Positions 12,469 to 23,601 of a stretch of 64,000 nucleotides of DNA are shown one piece after another. The position numbers and the translations under genes are program-made. The stretch lies in the NCBI GenBank assembly GCA_964058845.1, contig CAXKVR010000282.1, forward strand, positions 62,001-126,000, read 5' to 3'. Source of the stretch: Carex sylvatica (taxonomy: Eukaryota > Streptophyta > Magnoliopsida > Poales > Cyperaceae). A model generated the notes under the pieces. That model saw only the letters and a program-made list of their open reading frames with translations, was not told the origin of the DNA and did not search any database. Position 1 is the stretch's first letter. Each line of letters opens with the position of its first letter.

Positions 12469-13957
12469 TAATTACTTGGGTTACCAAACCCAAATTTTTT
12501 CCACAATGAGAAAAGTTTTCCCAGTAAAAGATTGTTCTATCTTACGTTTATGCTTAGAAGTTTCCCATATATAAATATTATGCAATTTGAATTTTCTTAT
12601 ATATGAGCTTAGCTGAAAGTAGACCAAGCGTAAAGGAAAAAAATGATAGTAACTGAGAAGATAAATTAAAACTTAAACGAAAGTGACCCCCAATCTAGTT
12701 GATGTTACTTGGAAGTATCAATGAAGTACATAATACATTTCCATCATTAATTAACTGAATAGGTCGGATCGTTATCTTGTTCTAAATTGGAAGAATTCAA
12801 ACAACGAAACTCTAATTATAAATGTATACCAAAGAAATAAAATATGACACTTATTGTCAAAAGACAGGTATGACTAAATTTTCTGGGAGGACCAAAGTTA
12901 GGACAAACTAAAGCAAGATCTTATTTTTTATATTTTTTAATTGGAAAGAAAAAAAAATCTTTCTATTGTTCGATTCTTTCAGGTTTAAAGAACTTTCTTT
13001 GTTCAATTTTTGTGAATACATATTTAAAAAAAAAAAAAAAAAACTGAACCTTATGAATAATGTCCTCTACCATGCGAGCATCTTCTTCGACTTTTTCTGA
13101 TAAATGTTCGACAACCTCAGCTGCCTCCTTAAGCTTGCCATCCTTCAATTGTTCGGCTACTTCCTCGGATGCCTTCTCTGCCATCTCGGCAACTTTTTCC
13201 ACCACTTCTGCTGTCTTTTCTACTGCTGCTTTGGCCGCCTCAATTTCTCCTGCAAGCATAAATTAATTTATAAGTTCACTGGTATGAGGAAAATTAAATT
13301 TCTAGGTTTTTTTAAATAAAGAAACAGTAAATATAAAGAGAATTGAAATTTGCTTGCCTCCAATTTTCAGTATGTTCTTCCACTGTGTGTAAAAGAAGGG
13401 GACTAAGAGAGTGAATATGGATCCAATTGCCAATTTCAACCTAATAAAATATACCAGATAACCATCAAAGCTTCTTTAATTGAATATGAATTTTCAAATT
13501 TATGTTCTCAGTCAACTTTGCTCCTTGTATCAAGAAATTATTACCAAGTAAAAATAGGGGGCCCGCCAGATGACGGTGGTGGTGTTACTGGCCCTGGGTT
13601 AGCTTGCGGAGCACTGATACTCCTGTAACAAATAAATTGATCGGAGAAGATACTGTGACATGTGCCACACAGATATGCATATGTTTGAAAAATCGACCAT
13701 ATTCCAGCTAGAAACAGACATAGAAGAATCAACCAAAATCTGACGGTACCTACAAAATACCTGCTAGTTTCGGCCATATAACGTTGATTTGCAGATGAAA
13801 AGCTCCTTTGTTGAAGTAAACAATGTCCCTGGTACTGAGTCACTGTACCAAGAGACCGATGATTTCTGCGGTAATACGATAGGAATGATCTAACAAAAGA
13901 CATGGCTGGAACTCTTACCATGTTTTTCTCTTTGGTGTTTCTGTTTTCAGAGGTCAT
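12288..13957 (-). CDS. Gene A: organelle-targeted helical protein, 227 aa
   Basis: Five exons on minus: 13957-13761, 13622-13545, 13440-13358, 13249-13050, 12413-12288. Phases agree throughout and match genes B and C. The N-terminus (~60 aa) is rich in Arg, Ser and Gln and poor in acids (SFVRSFLSYYRRNHRS), like a mitochondrial or plastid presequence. Then a Pro-rich linker, one hydrophobic segment (LKLAIGSIFTLLVPFFY, exon 3) and a charged, Ala/Glu/Lys-rich helical domain (VEKTAEVVEKVAEMAEKASE) with a Glu/Lys-rich, acidic tail. From memory, plant genomes encode small plastid inner-envelope proteins of this shape (Arabidopsis At1g42960 type); I could not test this. Intron 3 has a GC donor (GGAG|GCAAGC) and an AG acceptor. 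Intron 4 carries a (TA)n run. Function unknown; the fold suggests a membrane-anchored helical protein. Confidence 0.8.
12430..12466. repeat. (TA)n microsatellite in intron 4 of gene A
   Basis: About 18 uninterrupted TA units just upstream of the last exon of gene A (on the minus strand). Confidence 0.95.
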
Positions 13958-14284
13958 TTGCTTTCAAAAATTAAATTTTGAGGAATTTATACTAATGCTT
14001 GGACAGGTAACTTTTGAATTGACTTGCGTGTTGGGATGAAAAATTGGTGCAAGATATTACGCCAGCTGAGAAAGAGCTTAGCGTGGTGGCAAAATAAAAA
14101 TAAAAGTGACATTGTATTGTATGCGTGTATCCGATATCTGTTGGGAGCACATTATATGTAGATATTCATTCAATGATCGAGATTCAAGATATTTTTATTT
14201 TTATTTTTTGAGGATAATATAGTAGGCATTTAGGTCCTATACATATTGAATTTGTTCCAAATAAATAAATAAATAAATACATAA

Positions 14285-14663
14285 AGAGGAGGGATCCAAT
14301 TACACATTTTCTAGTGACACCGAATTACACTCTCTATTTACAAAGTTTTCAAAATTCAAATAGTCGGTCCAAAGCGTTCAACATAATGGATATATTAAAA
14401 TGTGCTTGCAGATCAAATTTTACATTTTTTTCAATTTTTTTTACTATTTATCAAGTGTTGAACAAAATCGCAATATTCAGACCATTGAATTTCTGTACTC
14501 ATCTTAGTAAATAGTAAAAAAATTTTAAAAAAAATGTGAAATTTGATATGCAAGCAGATTTTAATATATCCATCATGTTGAATGGTTTGGATCATCTGTT
14601 TGAACTTTAAAAATATAGAATGTAATCGTATGTCATCAAAAAAAGATGTTTTTTGATCCCTCC
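14285..14663. mobile_element. Foldback MITE (about 380 bp)
   Basis: Terminal GAGGAGGGATC and GATCCCTCC, with long complementary arms: TGTGCTTGCAGATCAAATTT on the left pairs with AAATTTGATATGCAAGCAGA on the right with mismatches. The same end and subterminal motif open the fragment at 3427, so this is a repeated family. Non-coding. Flanked by A/T-rich TAAATAAA runs that hide the target duplication. Confidence 0.75.
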
Positions 14664-15659
14664 TAATAAATAAATTACAGGGACCTCATTTCGTGCATTT
14701 TTTTAGTTCAATAGATTTTATTATCAATGACACGCTATATTACGAAAATATGCTAAATTCATGCATTTGGTTATGCTCTACAATGCTAGAGGTAAAGGGT
14801 TTTGTCATGAACAAAGAGTTGCCAAAAAAAAAAAATTTAACGGTTTAATTTTCGGCCTGATAATAAGAAACATGGACTTTTTCGTTAAATCTGAAAAAAG
14901 ATAATTAGGCCTTCTATTATTCCAGTACTTTATTGAACAAAAATTGGAGATTGTATGTAATTCTGGACGAAATAATTCTAGTGGCATTGAACAAAAAGAT
15001 ATGGTCTGATGTTTGCGTCTTGCAAGTAAGCTGGTTTTTAATTATTGTTCAAAATTTCTCAAAACAGAGCAAAAGCTAGATAAAGTGGAGATATGTTTAA
15101 AACAATTCAAGAAATATTAGGCATTGTAGGTGCCGCAGTGACATATATAAAGGAGATACAATTTATGAAATATCTCATCTTCTTTATTTTATCTTTAGTC
15201 AGTTTATCATATTTTTCTCTGTTTATTTTATTTGAAAAACTAATATTTGATCTAGTGGTAAATAATAATGCTTTTGATGTAGGAACATAGGTTTAAAATC
15301 TAAATTGAAGAAATCTTTTATAAAAACAAAGATTGAATTTAATATACAAATATTTTCTTTTGTCTTTCAAAAAAAAAGAAAAGAAAAATCTTTCCTTTTG
15401 AGTTCTCCTGCTCCTAAATATTCGTGTGCTGGGGACTAGGAGACATTTCATAATGTCAAGCAAATATTCAGATTCATTCGAAATTACTTCAGACAAGTCA
15501 GCACAGCAGCACTGATCGGAGATGATTTTGGAATTATCTCTTTGAGTACAAATGAAATAATCTTGATTTTTTAAATTAATCTAAATTTATGTTTTATAAA
15601 TTGTTTCCGTCTTATTTTCTGAATGTCCTGAATATTAGGATTATTTTGTATAAAAAATT

Positions 15660-16235
15660 GTGGAAATTTGATTCAGAGGGGTTTTCATATGCTCAAATTT
15701 TGGATTTTTTTTTTTCGAAATATGCAAAATGAAACAAATTCTCAGTCGATCTCAAATGGACAACAAACGAATTGCACAGTTAGAAAAACCATAACTCTGA
15801 AAACAACGGGGAGTAAGATAACACCAGAACAGAAAAATCAACTACAAAAAAAAATGAGAAGGTTTTCAGAGAAAAGTGCAAGCCTCCATTCATACTGGCA
15901 CAGCAAATCGTTGAAGAGGTGGTGCTTTGGAGGAGATACTGTCAAGGGCGAATTACCAGAGAAGGCATAGGCTAGTTGATTTTATATGTTTAGTTTAGTT
16001 TGTGGTTGGCTCTCCTGGGATGCATAAGAGATACAAAAGGGAATGTAATCAATTGTATTGTATTTGAAAAAGGGGTAAAATTGGTATTGCAATGGTACCA
16101 GTTAGATGAGTTTTGGTTTAAGATGCTCTGAGTTTGTAAATTCAGCCCACTTGGAAGTTGATTGTGTAAATATTCTCATCAATAAAGTTTGGTAGTCTCT
16201 GCCAATTTCTAAAAAAAAAAAAAAAAAAAAAAACT
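15660..16235 (+). pseudogene. Retroposed 3' end with poly(A) (unidentified)
   Basis: A short coding-like stretch (one frame ends CKPPFILAQQIVEEVVLW and then stops at ~15970) is followed by ~240 bp of UTR-like sequence, an AATAAA at 16181 and an A-run of ~23 at 16211. This looks like the tail of a LINE or a processed transcript. I do not recognise the protein; another frame through the same region is also open for about 100 codons, so the reading frame is uncertain. Confidence 0.35.
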
Positions 16236-16719
16236 ACAAAAAAAAAAATTGAGACGACTTTTATGGAGCCAAATTTTAGTTATGACATTAAATAGTGCCA
16301 TTTGAATTTGAATTCAAAGATTAATTTTTCTTCTTCTCTTGTGTCACCTACCAATAAGAAGCAAATTGAGCAGATAAGATTCTTTCTTGCTGTGTTCTTA
16401 CTAAAGACTTAATTATAGATCTAAATGAATAATTCAACTTTAAAGAACTTAAAAATAAGTTGAATTTACTTGGTAGCTATTACCAAGCCTTTCAAAAAAA
16501 AGAAGTTGAATTTGGAAATAAATTTCAAAATGAACAAAGTGATTTACAAGTAAATTATTTACTTTGCTTATTCGTTCTTTTCCACTCTTGTGTATTTTCG
16601 ATATCAAGAACTACATGCATTGGGTGTAATTTTTTTTAAGTAAAACTTAAAGATCAAGCCATTCAACAATTCAACAATTTAATATTTATATATTAAATTT
16701 ACAAATAAGAAGTTATAGT

Positions 16720-16820
16720 AAATACGGTACCTTATAATAACAATATATTAAGTTTACAATTAATATATAGATATTAAATACGGTACCTTATATTAACAAT
16801 ATATTAAATTTACAAATAAA
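16720..16820. repeat. Two-copy direct repeat, ~58-bp period
   Basis: AATACGGTACCTTATA followed by TAACAATATATTAA occurs at ~16720 and again at ~16778 with few changes. Non-coding. Confidence 0.7.
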
Positions 16821-16963
16821 AAGTTATAGATTGATACTCGATTGAACATCTTATTCGATCAGTCGGTCCCACAATTATTTCCTTTTATATCGAATTAGTT
16901 AGGAATGAATGCATCCCTCTATGGCTCGGTATTTGGACTATTGTTACCGTAGTTTTGTCTTTC

Positions 16964-16981
16964 GATCTTCTTAGGCACGAC
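16964..16981. repeat. 18-bp direct repeat, left copy
   Basis: GATCTTCTTAGGCACGAC, identical to 28843-28860. The pair brackets the interval that contains the hairpin arrays and MULE1, and behaves like a long target-site duplication. The right copy is immediately preceded by a run of ten A. Confidence 0.75.
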
Positions 16982-17235
16982 CCTGGCAGCCGATTTTTTT
17001 CCTTTAAATAGAATTCCTTTTAAAAAATTCAACATAACAAGGACACTGTTCGGATTTTTTTAGAAAAATAACTTTCATCAATTCTAAAAATCGGTGAAGC
17101 AAGAAAATCTAAATCTACACCAATCCTATAGATTAGTGGAGTAATTTTTGCACTCGGTCACTCTCACCACAGAAGATCCCGTACTATACCTCCACCGATT
17201 CTAGTCCTAGATATCGGTAAAAGTTGTATATATGC
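16982..17235 (+). repeat. Hairpin array, left inverted copy
   Basis: A series of short imperfect palindromes of the type CACCGATT...AATCGGTG (for example ACACCAATCCTATAGATTAG and CCTCCACCGATTCTAG). The whole block is homologous in inverted orientation to 28495-28830, including CTGGCAGCC at its outer end. Together they look like the inverted ends of a non-coding element into which MULE1 later inserted. Confidence 0.6.
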
Positions 17236-17865
17236 TAAACTTTTATTCATGGCTATATCATTATATTTACATGATCACGTACGTACAAAATTGAGTTAAC
17301 TAGTCAGATACATATATATTTATTATGCATATAAAAATATTTATTAAACCTGATCGGACCACATAATCTAATCGAGTTTATATGTTTCATAATTTTTGGA
17401 AAAGTTGTAAATTATAATTTGAACCAACATAGTTGTAAATATGCATTTTCATCATGAATTCTTTACTCTTTTTTTTTGCTTAAATTAATTGTTTATTCAT
17501 CATTATATTAGTATTGTTTAATAAATTATGTTCTGAATGTCACTTAAACTCTTTCCTGACAACGGCCGTTTACATGGAAGAAAATAAGAAATCCATACAT
17601 AGTATTGGATTATATAGTATGCTATTGCATAGATATTGTTATTTTTAAACTTTTATTAAGAACTTCATTTATGTTATTGGATTATCTAATATTTTTGTCA
17701 ATAAAATTTGTCAAATTAACAAAACCCGACTGCAAAAAAAAAAAACGTTAATGGATTTTAAATTATGATGATTGATTCTATATTAAAAATATCATACCTG
17801 ATTATTAAAAATCAAATTGAAAACATAAAATAAAATCAGACCAATTCGACACATCTATATCATTA

Positions 17866-17900
17866 CTAGTATCGTGCCCATGCGTTGCAACGGGATATAT
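17866..17900 (-). mobile_element. Possible Helitron 3' terminus (remnant)
   Basis: The minus strand reads CCCGTTGCAACGCATGGG, an imperfect hairpin, followed by CACGATACTAG and then T. A GC-rich hairpin a few bases before CTAG|T is the Helitron 3' end signature. The body would run rightwards and be interrupted by MULE1. No Rep/helicase sequence is visible and no 5' TC end could be fixed. Confidence 0.4.
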
Positions 17901-18020
17901 TATAAGAGAAAAAAAATCTCATACAAAATGACATATTTTCATAAAAAATAGACCAATAAAAATAATAATTACTCAACAATAAAATAATAGACCGATGTAT
18001 TCTCATACAAATAAAAGATG

Positions 18021-18029
18021 CAAGAGATG
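18021..18029. repeat. Target-site duplication of MULE1, left
   Basis: CAAGAGATG, identical to 27992-28000. Nine bp is the standard Mutator duplication length. Confidence 0.95.
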
Positions 18030-18215
18030 CCGACATTTTTAAAATTACCCAAAAAAAAAAACAAATTATTAAAAATAACAGGATTCCAGCCAAATTTTTA
18101 AAAATGCCCTGACCGCCTAAAAATGGGGCGGTCCGGAATTAAAATTCCTAACCGCCGATAAATGGGGCGGTCCGGAATTTTAATTCCTGACCGCCTAAAA
18201 ATGGGGCGGTCCGGG
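18030..18215 (+). repeat. MULE1 left TIR with hairpin array
   Basis: Inverted copy of 27806-27991. The inner half has three units GACCGCC-N9-GGCGGTC at 18111, 18150 and 18189, separated by AT-rich palindromes (GGAATTAAAATTCC, GGAATTTTAATTCC), so GC and AT hairpins alternate. Confidence 0.95.
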
Positions 18216-18348
18216 TTTTTTTTTTCCTTATAAGGAGAAGGTGCCTTCAGCCAGAGGAAAGAGAGAAGGGGAAAGAGAAAGAGAGAGAAAGAGAGGGAGA
18301 GAGAAAGAGAAAGAGAGAGAAAGAGAGAAGGAGAAGGAGATGCTACAG

Positions 18349-18682
18349 GTACGTACTGTTTATTTTTTAAATATTTTATTTACTGTTCACGTACTGTTAA
18401 TGTACGTATTTACTGTTCACGTACTGTTCACTTACGTATGTACTATTCACGTATTGTTCATGTACGTATTTACTGTTCACTTACGTATTTAATGTTGACA
18501 AACTATTCACTTACGTATTTGCTGTTCGCATACTATTCATTTATGTATGTACTGTTGACCCAAATTTATAAGTACATATTAACTGTTCACATACCATTAA
18601 TTTAGGACTGTTTAATACTGATGGCAGCTGTATACAATTGGAACTGGTAAACTGACAAAATATTTACCATTCATTAATGTAG
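18349..18682 (+). repeat. Leader intron of MULE1 transposase with TACTGTTCAC repeats
   Basis: The donor is CTACAG|GTACGT at 18348 and the acceptor AATGTAG at 18682. Between them lie about eight imperfect copies of a unit built from TACTGTTCACGTACTGTTCA and TACGTATT. The leader exon upstream is a GA-rich run (GAGAAAGAGA). A uORF starting ATGCTACAG at 18340 would, after splicing, overlap the main start out of frame. Confidence 0.65.
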
Positions 18683-18692
18683 TTTATTGGCC

Positions 18693-21600
18693 ATGTCTGT
18701 TGGAATTTTCGTACATTTTGGAGGAAAGTTCACAACTGACCAGTATGGTGTACGTTACTCCAAACCTCCAGTAAATACGCGTTGGGTTGATGAAAATTTC
18801 TCATTTGAGGAGTTGCAAACGCTTATTTACGATTTGAGCGGCTACAATAGGAACCGCTATGAATTACAAATAATGGCCCGAGTGCTCCAAGGAGGAAGGT
18901 ATCTCAGAATTGCACTGGGAGATGACGTGGCATTGAGAGGCCTGATCAACAGGACTGTGAGGTCTGGTGATAGTGGATTCGAAGTTTTTGCGTGCAGGAT
19001 TCACAGAGGATCAGGGTCTGGAAGTTCAGGCCAAAATTATATTGCAGAAAATTATCAACAAAATGCAGAACCACACACTCCTATATTCGTACCCGAACCA
19101 ACGCCAGAACCAGAAATATATAGTAATTCACCTCAACCTCCACATTTGATCCCACCCGGACTACAATCTCCACCTTTTATCCCACCTATATATGTGTCGG
19201 GAGGTCCTTCATTCTTACCTGGGCCTGAACCAAATCCTCACCCCAGACCGCCACCAGTACAGGAGGATTCACACGAGTCAGAATTTGAATTTATGAACGA
19301 AGTACCGGAGGAGAATCTACAAACTGGGGATGAATTGGGAGAAGAACACTGGGACGATAATGATGAGGGAGATGATACCGATGAAGGAGAATACACACAG
19401 CCTACTGTGAGGCAGAATAGAAATATGCCATTAAGTGGCCGATCTGAGACTCACCCGTTCGTAAACTTCAATGACACATCTGCTTTTCGAGAAGCAGATG
19501 TTTCTTACTACGGTCATCGGGTTGAATACAAGAGTGAGCTCGCAAAAGGTCAGTACTTCGAAAATAAAAAACAGCTGACGAAAAAGATCAGAGAGCACCA
19601 TGTTGACAAGAATCAGGAGATATATACTCACAAAAGTGACAAATCCCGGTTGGAAATTAGATGCAACACTCAGAATTGTCATTTTATCCTGAAGGCAAGA
19701 GCAACAAATTATGAAGATACATGGGTAATAACTGAGCAAGACACGCCTCACACATGCACGTCAGAGTACACCAGGACTGACCATGCACAACTCACGGCAT
19801 CAATCATCGCAGATATCATCGAGGATAGCATTAAGAAAGACCCCTGTATGAGCATTCGGAGTGTGGCAAACTGCGTGAGGGTTAGATTTCGAACTATAAC
19901 CCCAAAGTACAACCGACTTTGGAGAGGTCGTGAGATTGCAGTATCCCGACAATTCGGGAGTTGGGAGGAATCGTACAATTTTATGAAACTATTGCTTATC
20001 GGGATATGTGACAAGAATCCCGGCTCGAGGCACCAATTTCTGACTAGTCCGAGCATCGATAAAAATACAGGACTGGTCAAGCAAGATGTGCAGCAATTTA
20101 GGGCCGTCGCATGGGCTTATGGACCATGCATCACCGCAGTTGATTACTTGAGACCGGTGATCAGTATAGATGCAGCCTTCCTCTCTGGACGGTATGAGGG
20201 ACGGCTTTTGATGGCCTGCGGCTATGATGCCGAGAATCAATTGCTGCCTCTAGCATTTGGAATTGTACAGAAGGAGAATGAAGAGAATTGGGGTTTTTTC
20301 TTACAGTGGTTTAGAATTCATGTGCTTGGTGTTAATAGATTCGTATGCGTTATATCAGACCAACACAAGGCGATCAAAGCTGCTTTGAAACCCGAATACG
20401 GATGGGATGGGAATAATTTTGTGCACAGGTTTTGTATGCAGCATGTTGCTGATAACCTGGTGCAGGCGTGCGGAAAGGACAAATGGTACGGAACCAGGTT
20501 CAAACAAGGAGCCAGGAAGAAGAAGCCAAGAAGGCTGAAAGAGATGTTCGAAGAATTTGCCATGGTATGTCTAATATTGTCTAAGTTATATCATTTTTGT
20601 TTCCTTGACATGCATATTTCATCTAATTTTACTTTGTTCTATTGCAGCAAAATCCGAAGTGTAATGCTTTTTTAAAGAGAGTGGGCAAAGTACGTCCTAA
20701 TGATGTCATGGAGCCGTCAAATTATGAGAAAATCTTTCAAACCTGTGATGGAGGATATCGATTTGGTATCATGACAACAAATGGCTCTGAGTCCCTGAAC
20801 GCTGTCTTTAAGGAGGCCCGAATGTTGCCCGTAGCTGCACTTGTTGAGGAGACATTCTACAAGTGCAACAGGTGGTTTGTTCAGCGGCGGCAGGCAGCAA
20901 TGGAGCACAGCACTGCTTGTAAGCCTTTTTCCAAACGGGTACAAGATAAGCTTGCCAAACGGTGGGAGAAAGCTGTGGGTATGGATGTCATCTCATACTC
21001 CCACGGCGAAGGTAAGTACGAAGTCACGGGCCCAGATGAATATGTCCCAGTAGTCCAAACACAGGATGGAACTATGTCCATTATACATAGAAAGTTCAAG
21101 TATATTGCGACATTCGGAGCTGATAGAGCAGTGGAATGTACATGCAGAGGTATCCAACTAACTGGAATTCCGTGCGCTCATGTGTTAGCGGTTTGTCGCC
21201 ATAACAGCTGGTCCCCCGATCAATTTGTTGCCCACTGGTACAGAATGGAGTACCTTCTGAGTACTTGGAATGCCTTGTTTGTTCCCTACGGTAATCCTGA
21301 AGAATGGCCTACGACCACTACCCCAAAATACGAGCCGAACAAAGATTGGATACGGTATGGTAGGAGAAAACACATCCGTCAACCAATGACCATGGATGAA
21401 ATGCAAGGTAGGCAAATAGGGCACCGTCCTCGCCGTTCCACTACCGACAGGCAGATGCGAGGTATGTAATATTGAACAATGATTATATTTTATTACATTT
21501 TTCAATAACTTACTATATCATTTATTGGGTCTGCAGATTCTCGTAACGCAGCAAATGCAGCTGAAAACGATCGAGTTATGGCAGAGGCAAGTGGATCGCA

Positions 21601-21982
21601 AGGGTCGAGGCGCAGCACAGCCAGAAGCCGTACCTTCCGTGAAAATGCAACTATGATGTTTAGGGAGGCAATGGGAGAAGTACTGACAGGAGAAGAGGTG
21701 GTTGGGATGCAAGGGCATTCAGGTACTACCCAGCGGAGAAGGAGCACATCTCAAGCTGGAAGGAGGAGCACATCTCACGCGGGACCATCTGGTACAGCAC
21801 ACGAGGAAGGAGAAGCTTTGCAACCACCTAGGAGGAGCACATCTCAACTAGGAGGGACGAGCACATATGGTGCAGGGCCATCTGGTACAGCAAACCAGCA
21901 AGAAGAAGCAGTACAACCAGCTAGAAGAAGCACATCATCATGGGGATCTCGTGTGCTGAGGGGATTGAATTTTAGACGATGA
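18693..21982 (+). CDS. MURA-type MULE transposase (MULE1), 1043 aa
   Basis: Three exons: 18693-20564, 20648-21461, 21537-21982. I use the ATG at 18693 because it follows a leader-intron acceptor and aligns with the start of the MULE2 homologue. Order: PB1-like N-terminal domain (1-95), Pro-rich then acidic linker (EEHWDDNDEGDDTDEGE, ~215-235), MuDR-type DNA-binding domain with paired Cys (RCNTQNCHF, ~270-355), MULE catalytic core with SIDAAF (D493), VISDQHK (D556) and HRFCMQHVADN, a candidate third acid in NGSESLN (E672), and a SWIM zinc finger CTC-x9-CAH (C788, C790, C800, H802). The C-terminus is Arg/Ser/Thr-rich with RRSTSQ repeats. No internal stop. Inferred role: binding TIRs and cutting and joining the element in the nucleus. 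Confidence 0.93.
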
Positions 21983-22165
21983 CTTAATATAATTTGTATA
22001 GTTGTATTGTATCGTTTGATTACATGTTGTATTATTTTATGTGAATGTGTTGTATTATTTTATGTAAATGGATTGTATTAGTTTATGTTATGATTTATTT
22101 ATGTTTTAATATTTTATGATATGACTTATTCACGTTATAGTATGTTTGTTTTGTTGTTGAACAGG

Positions 22166-22420
22166 ATGAACGATAGCAACCGAGGTATCGAGCAAGGAGA
22201 ATGTCACTGTAAATTTTGTTTTCTTAGAAAAAGATTTGGTCCGCAACCTATTGTTCATCCTCCCCTTTCAGACGATGACTTTGTTGAAAATTCATACGGA
22301 TCTGGTAAGGCGAGCACATCATCGGGAGTAACTACTCTTAAGCTAGCTGATAAGAAGCCGGCTGCTAAGAAGCCGGCTGATAAGAAGCCAGCTGCTAAGA
22401 AACCGGCTTATAAGAAATAG
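22166..22420 (+). CDS. Small Cys-motif / KKPA-repeat protein, 84 aa
   Basis: The ATG follows an acceptor-like TTGAACAGG, so a 5' intron is likely. The N-terminal half has ECHCKFCFLRKRF, a compact Cys/basic motif. The C-terminal tail is a basic repeat built on AAKKPADKKP, reminiscent of linker-histone tails. It sits 180 bp after the transposase stop, on the same strand, and before the 176-bp repeats; MULE2 has no equivalent (only 346 bp between its genes). Family not recognised. It may be a third element protein that binds DNA or RNA, or a captured fragment. The frame could also be chance, although the in-frame repeat argues against that. Confidence 0.45.
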   Translation: MNDSNRGIEQGECHCKFCFLRKRFGPQPIVHPPLSDDDFVENSYGSGKASTSSGVTTLKLADKKPAAKKPADKKPAAKKPAYKK

Positions 22421-22466
22421 GGTTTTAAATGCCTTTGTTTAAATTTTACATTGTAAGATATTTTTA

Positions 22467-23374
22467 TTCCGACCCCAACTTTGCACACTCGTTTTCGGAG
22501 CAAACTATCTCCAAAAATTATGAAAATTGAGCGACATACATTGTTGACATTTTCAAACAGGACTGTAAAGTTTCATACGAAATCTCCGAACGGATCGTGA
22601 GATATAAGAGCTCAAAAATAGCCCGAACTGATGACGTTTTCATTCCGACCCCAACTTTGCACACTCGTTCTCGGAGCAAACTATCTCCAAAAATTATGAA
22701 AATTGAGCGACATACATTGTTGACATTTCCAAACAGGACTGTAAAGTTTCATACGAAATCTCCGAACGGATCGTGAGATATAAGAGCTCAAAAATAGCCC
22801 GAACTGATGACGTTTTCATTCCGACCCCAACTTTGCACACTCGTTCTCGGAGCAAACTATCTCCAAAAATCATGAAAATTGAGCGACATACATTTTTGAC
22901 ATTTCCAAACAGGACTGTAAAGTTTCATACGAAATCTCCGAACGGATCGTGAGATATAAGAGCTCAAAAATAGCCCGAACTGATGACGTTTTCATTCCGA
23001 CCCCAACTTTGCACACTCGTTCTCGGAGCAAACTATCTCCAAAAATCATGAAAATTGAGCGACATACATTGTTGACATTTCCAAACAGGACTGTAAAGTT
23101 TCATACGAAATCTCCAAACGAATCGTGAGATATAAGAGCTCAAAAATAGCCCGAACTGATGACGTTTTCATTCCGACCCCAACTTTGCACACTCGTTCTC
23201 GGAGCAAAATATCTCCAAAAATTATGAAAATTGAGCGACATACATTGTTGACATTTCCAAACAGGACTGTAAAGTTTCATACGAAATCTCCGAACGGATC
23301 GTGAGATATAAGAGCTCAAAAATAGCCCGAACTGATGACGTTTTCATTCCGACCCCAACTTTGCACACTCGTTT
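22467..23374. repeat. 176-bp tandem repeats, five full copies plus partial
   Basis: Units start TTCCGACCCCAACTTTGCAC at 22467, 22643, 22819, 22995, 23171 and 23347 (partial). Copies are nearly identical, so the array is young or homogenised. It lies exactly between the converging 3' ends of the transposase and PMD genes. No unit is open for translation over its length. Confidence 0.97.
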
Positions 23375-23601
23375 TTTTTGTTTAGTGTTCTTTTGTTGTT
23401 CTTTTGTTTTTTATTTAGTGGTTCTATTAGTATGTTTTTTGTTCTTAATTATGTAGTGTTTCTCTTATTATTTTTTCTGTTGTATAAATACTACCATAAA
23501 ACATAGCTAAACTCAGAACAAAAATCATAATAAGCTATCAGCGTACATAATACACAATAAAACATAAAATACTACAAAGAAAACAATAAAAAAACTCTCT
23601 A

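Noticed and set aside
18687..18692. TTG at 18687 as transposase start
   Set aside because: Not a usual plant start; the ATG at 18693 follows the leader-intron acceptor and aligns with the MULE2 homologue.
22467..23374. 176-bp repeats as a CRISPR or gene array
   Set aside because: No spacers and no coding frame; satellite-like tandem repeat.
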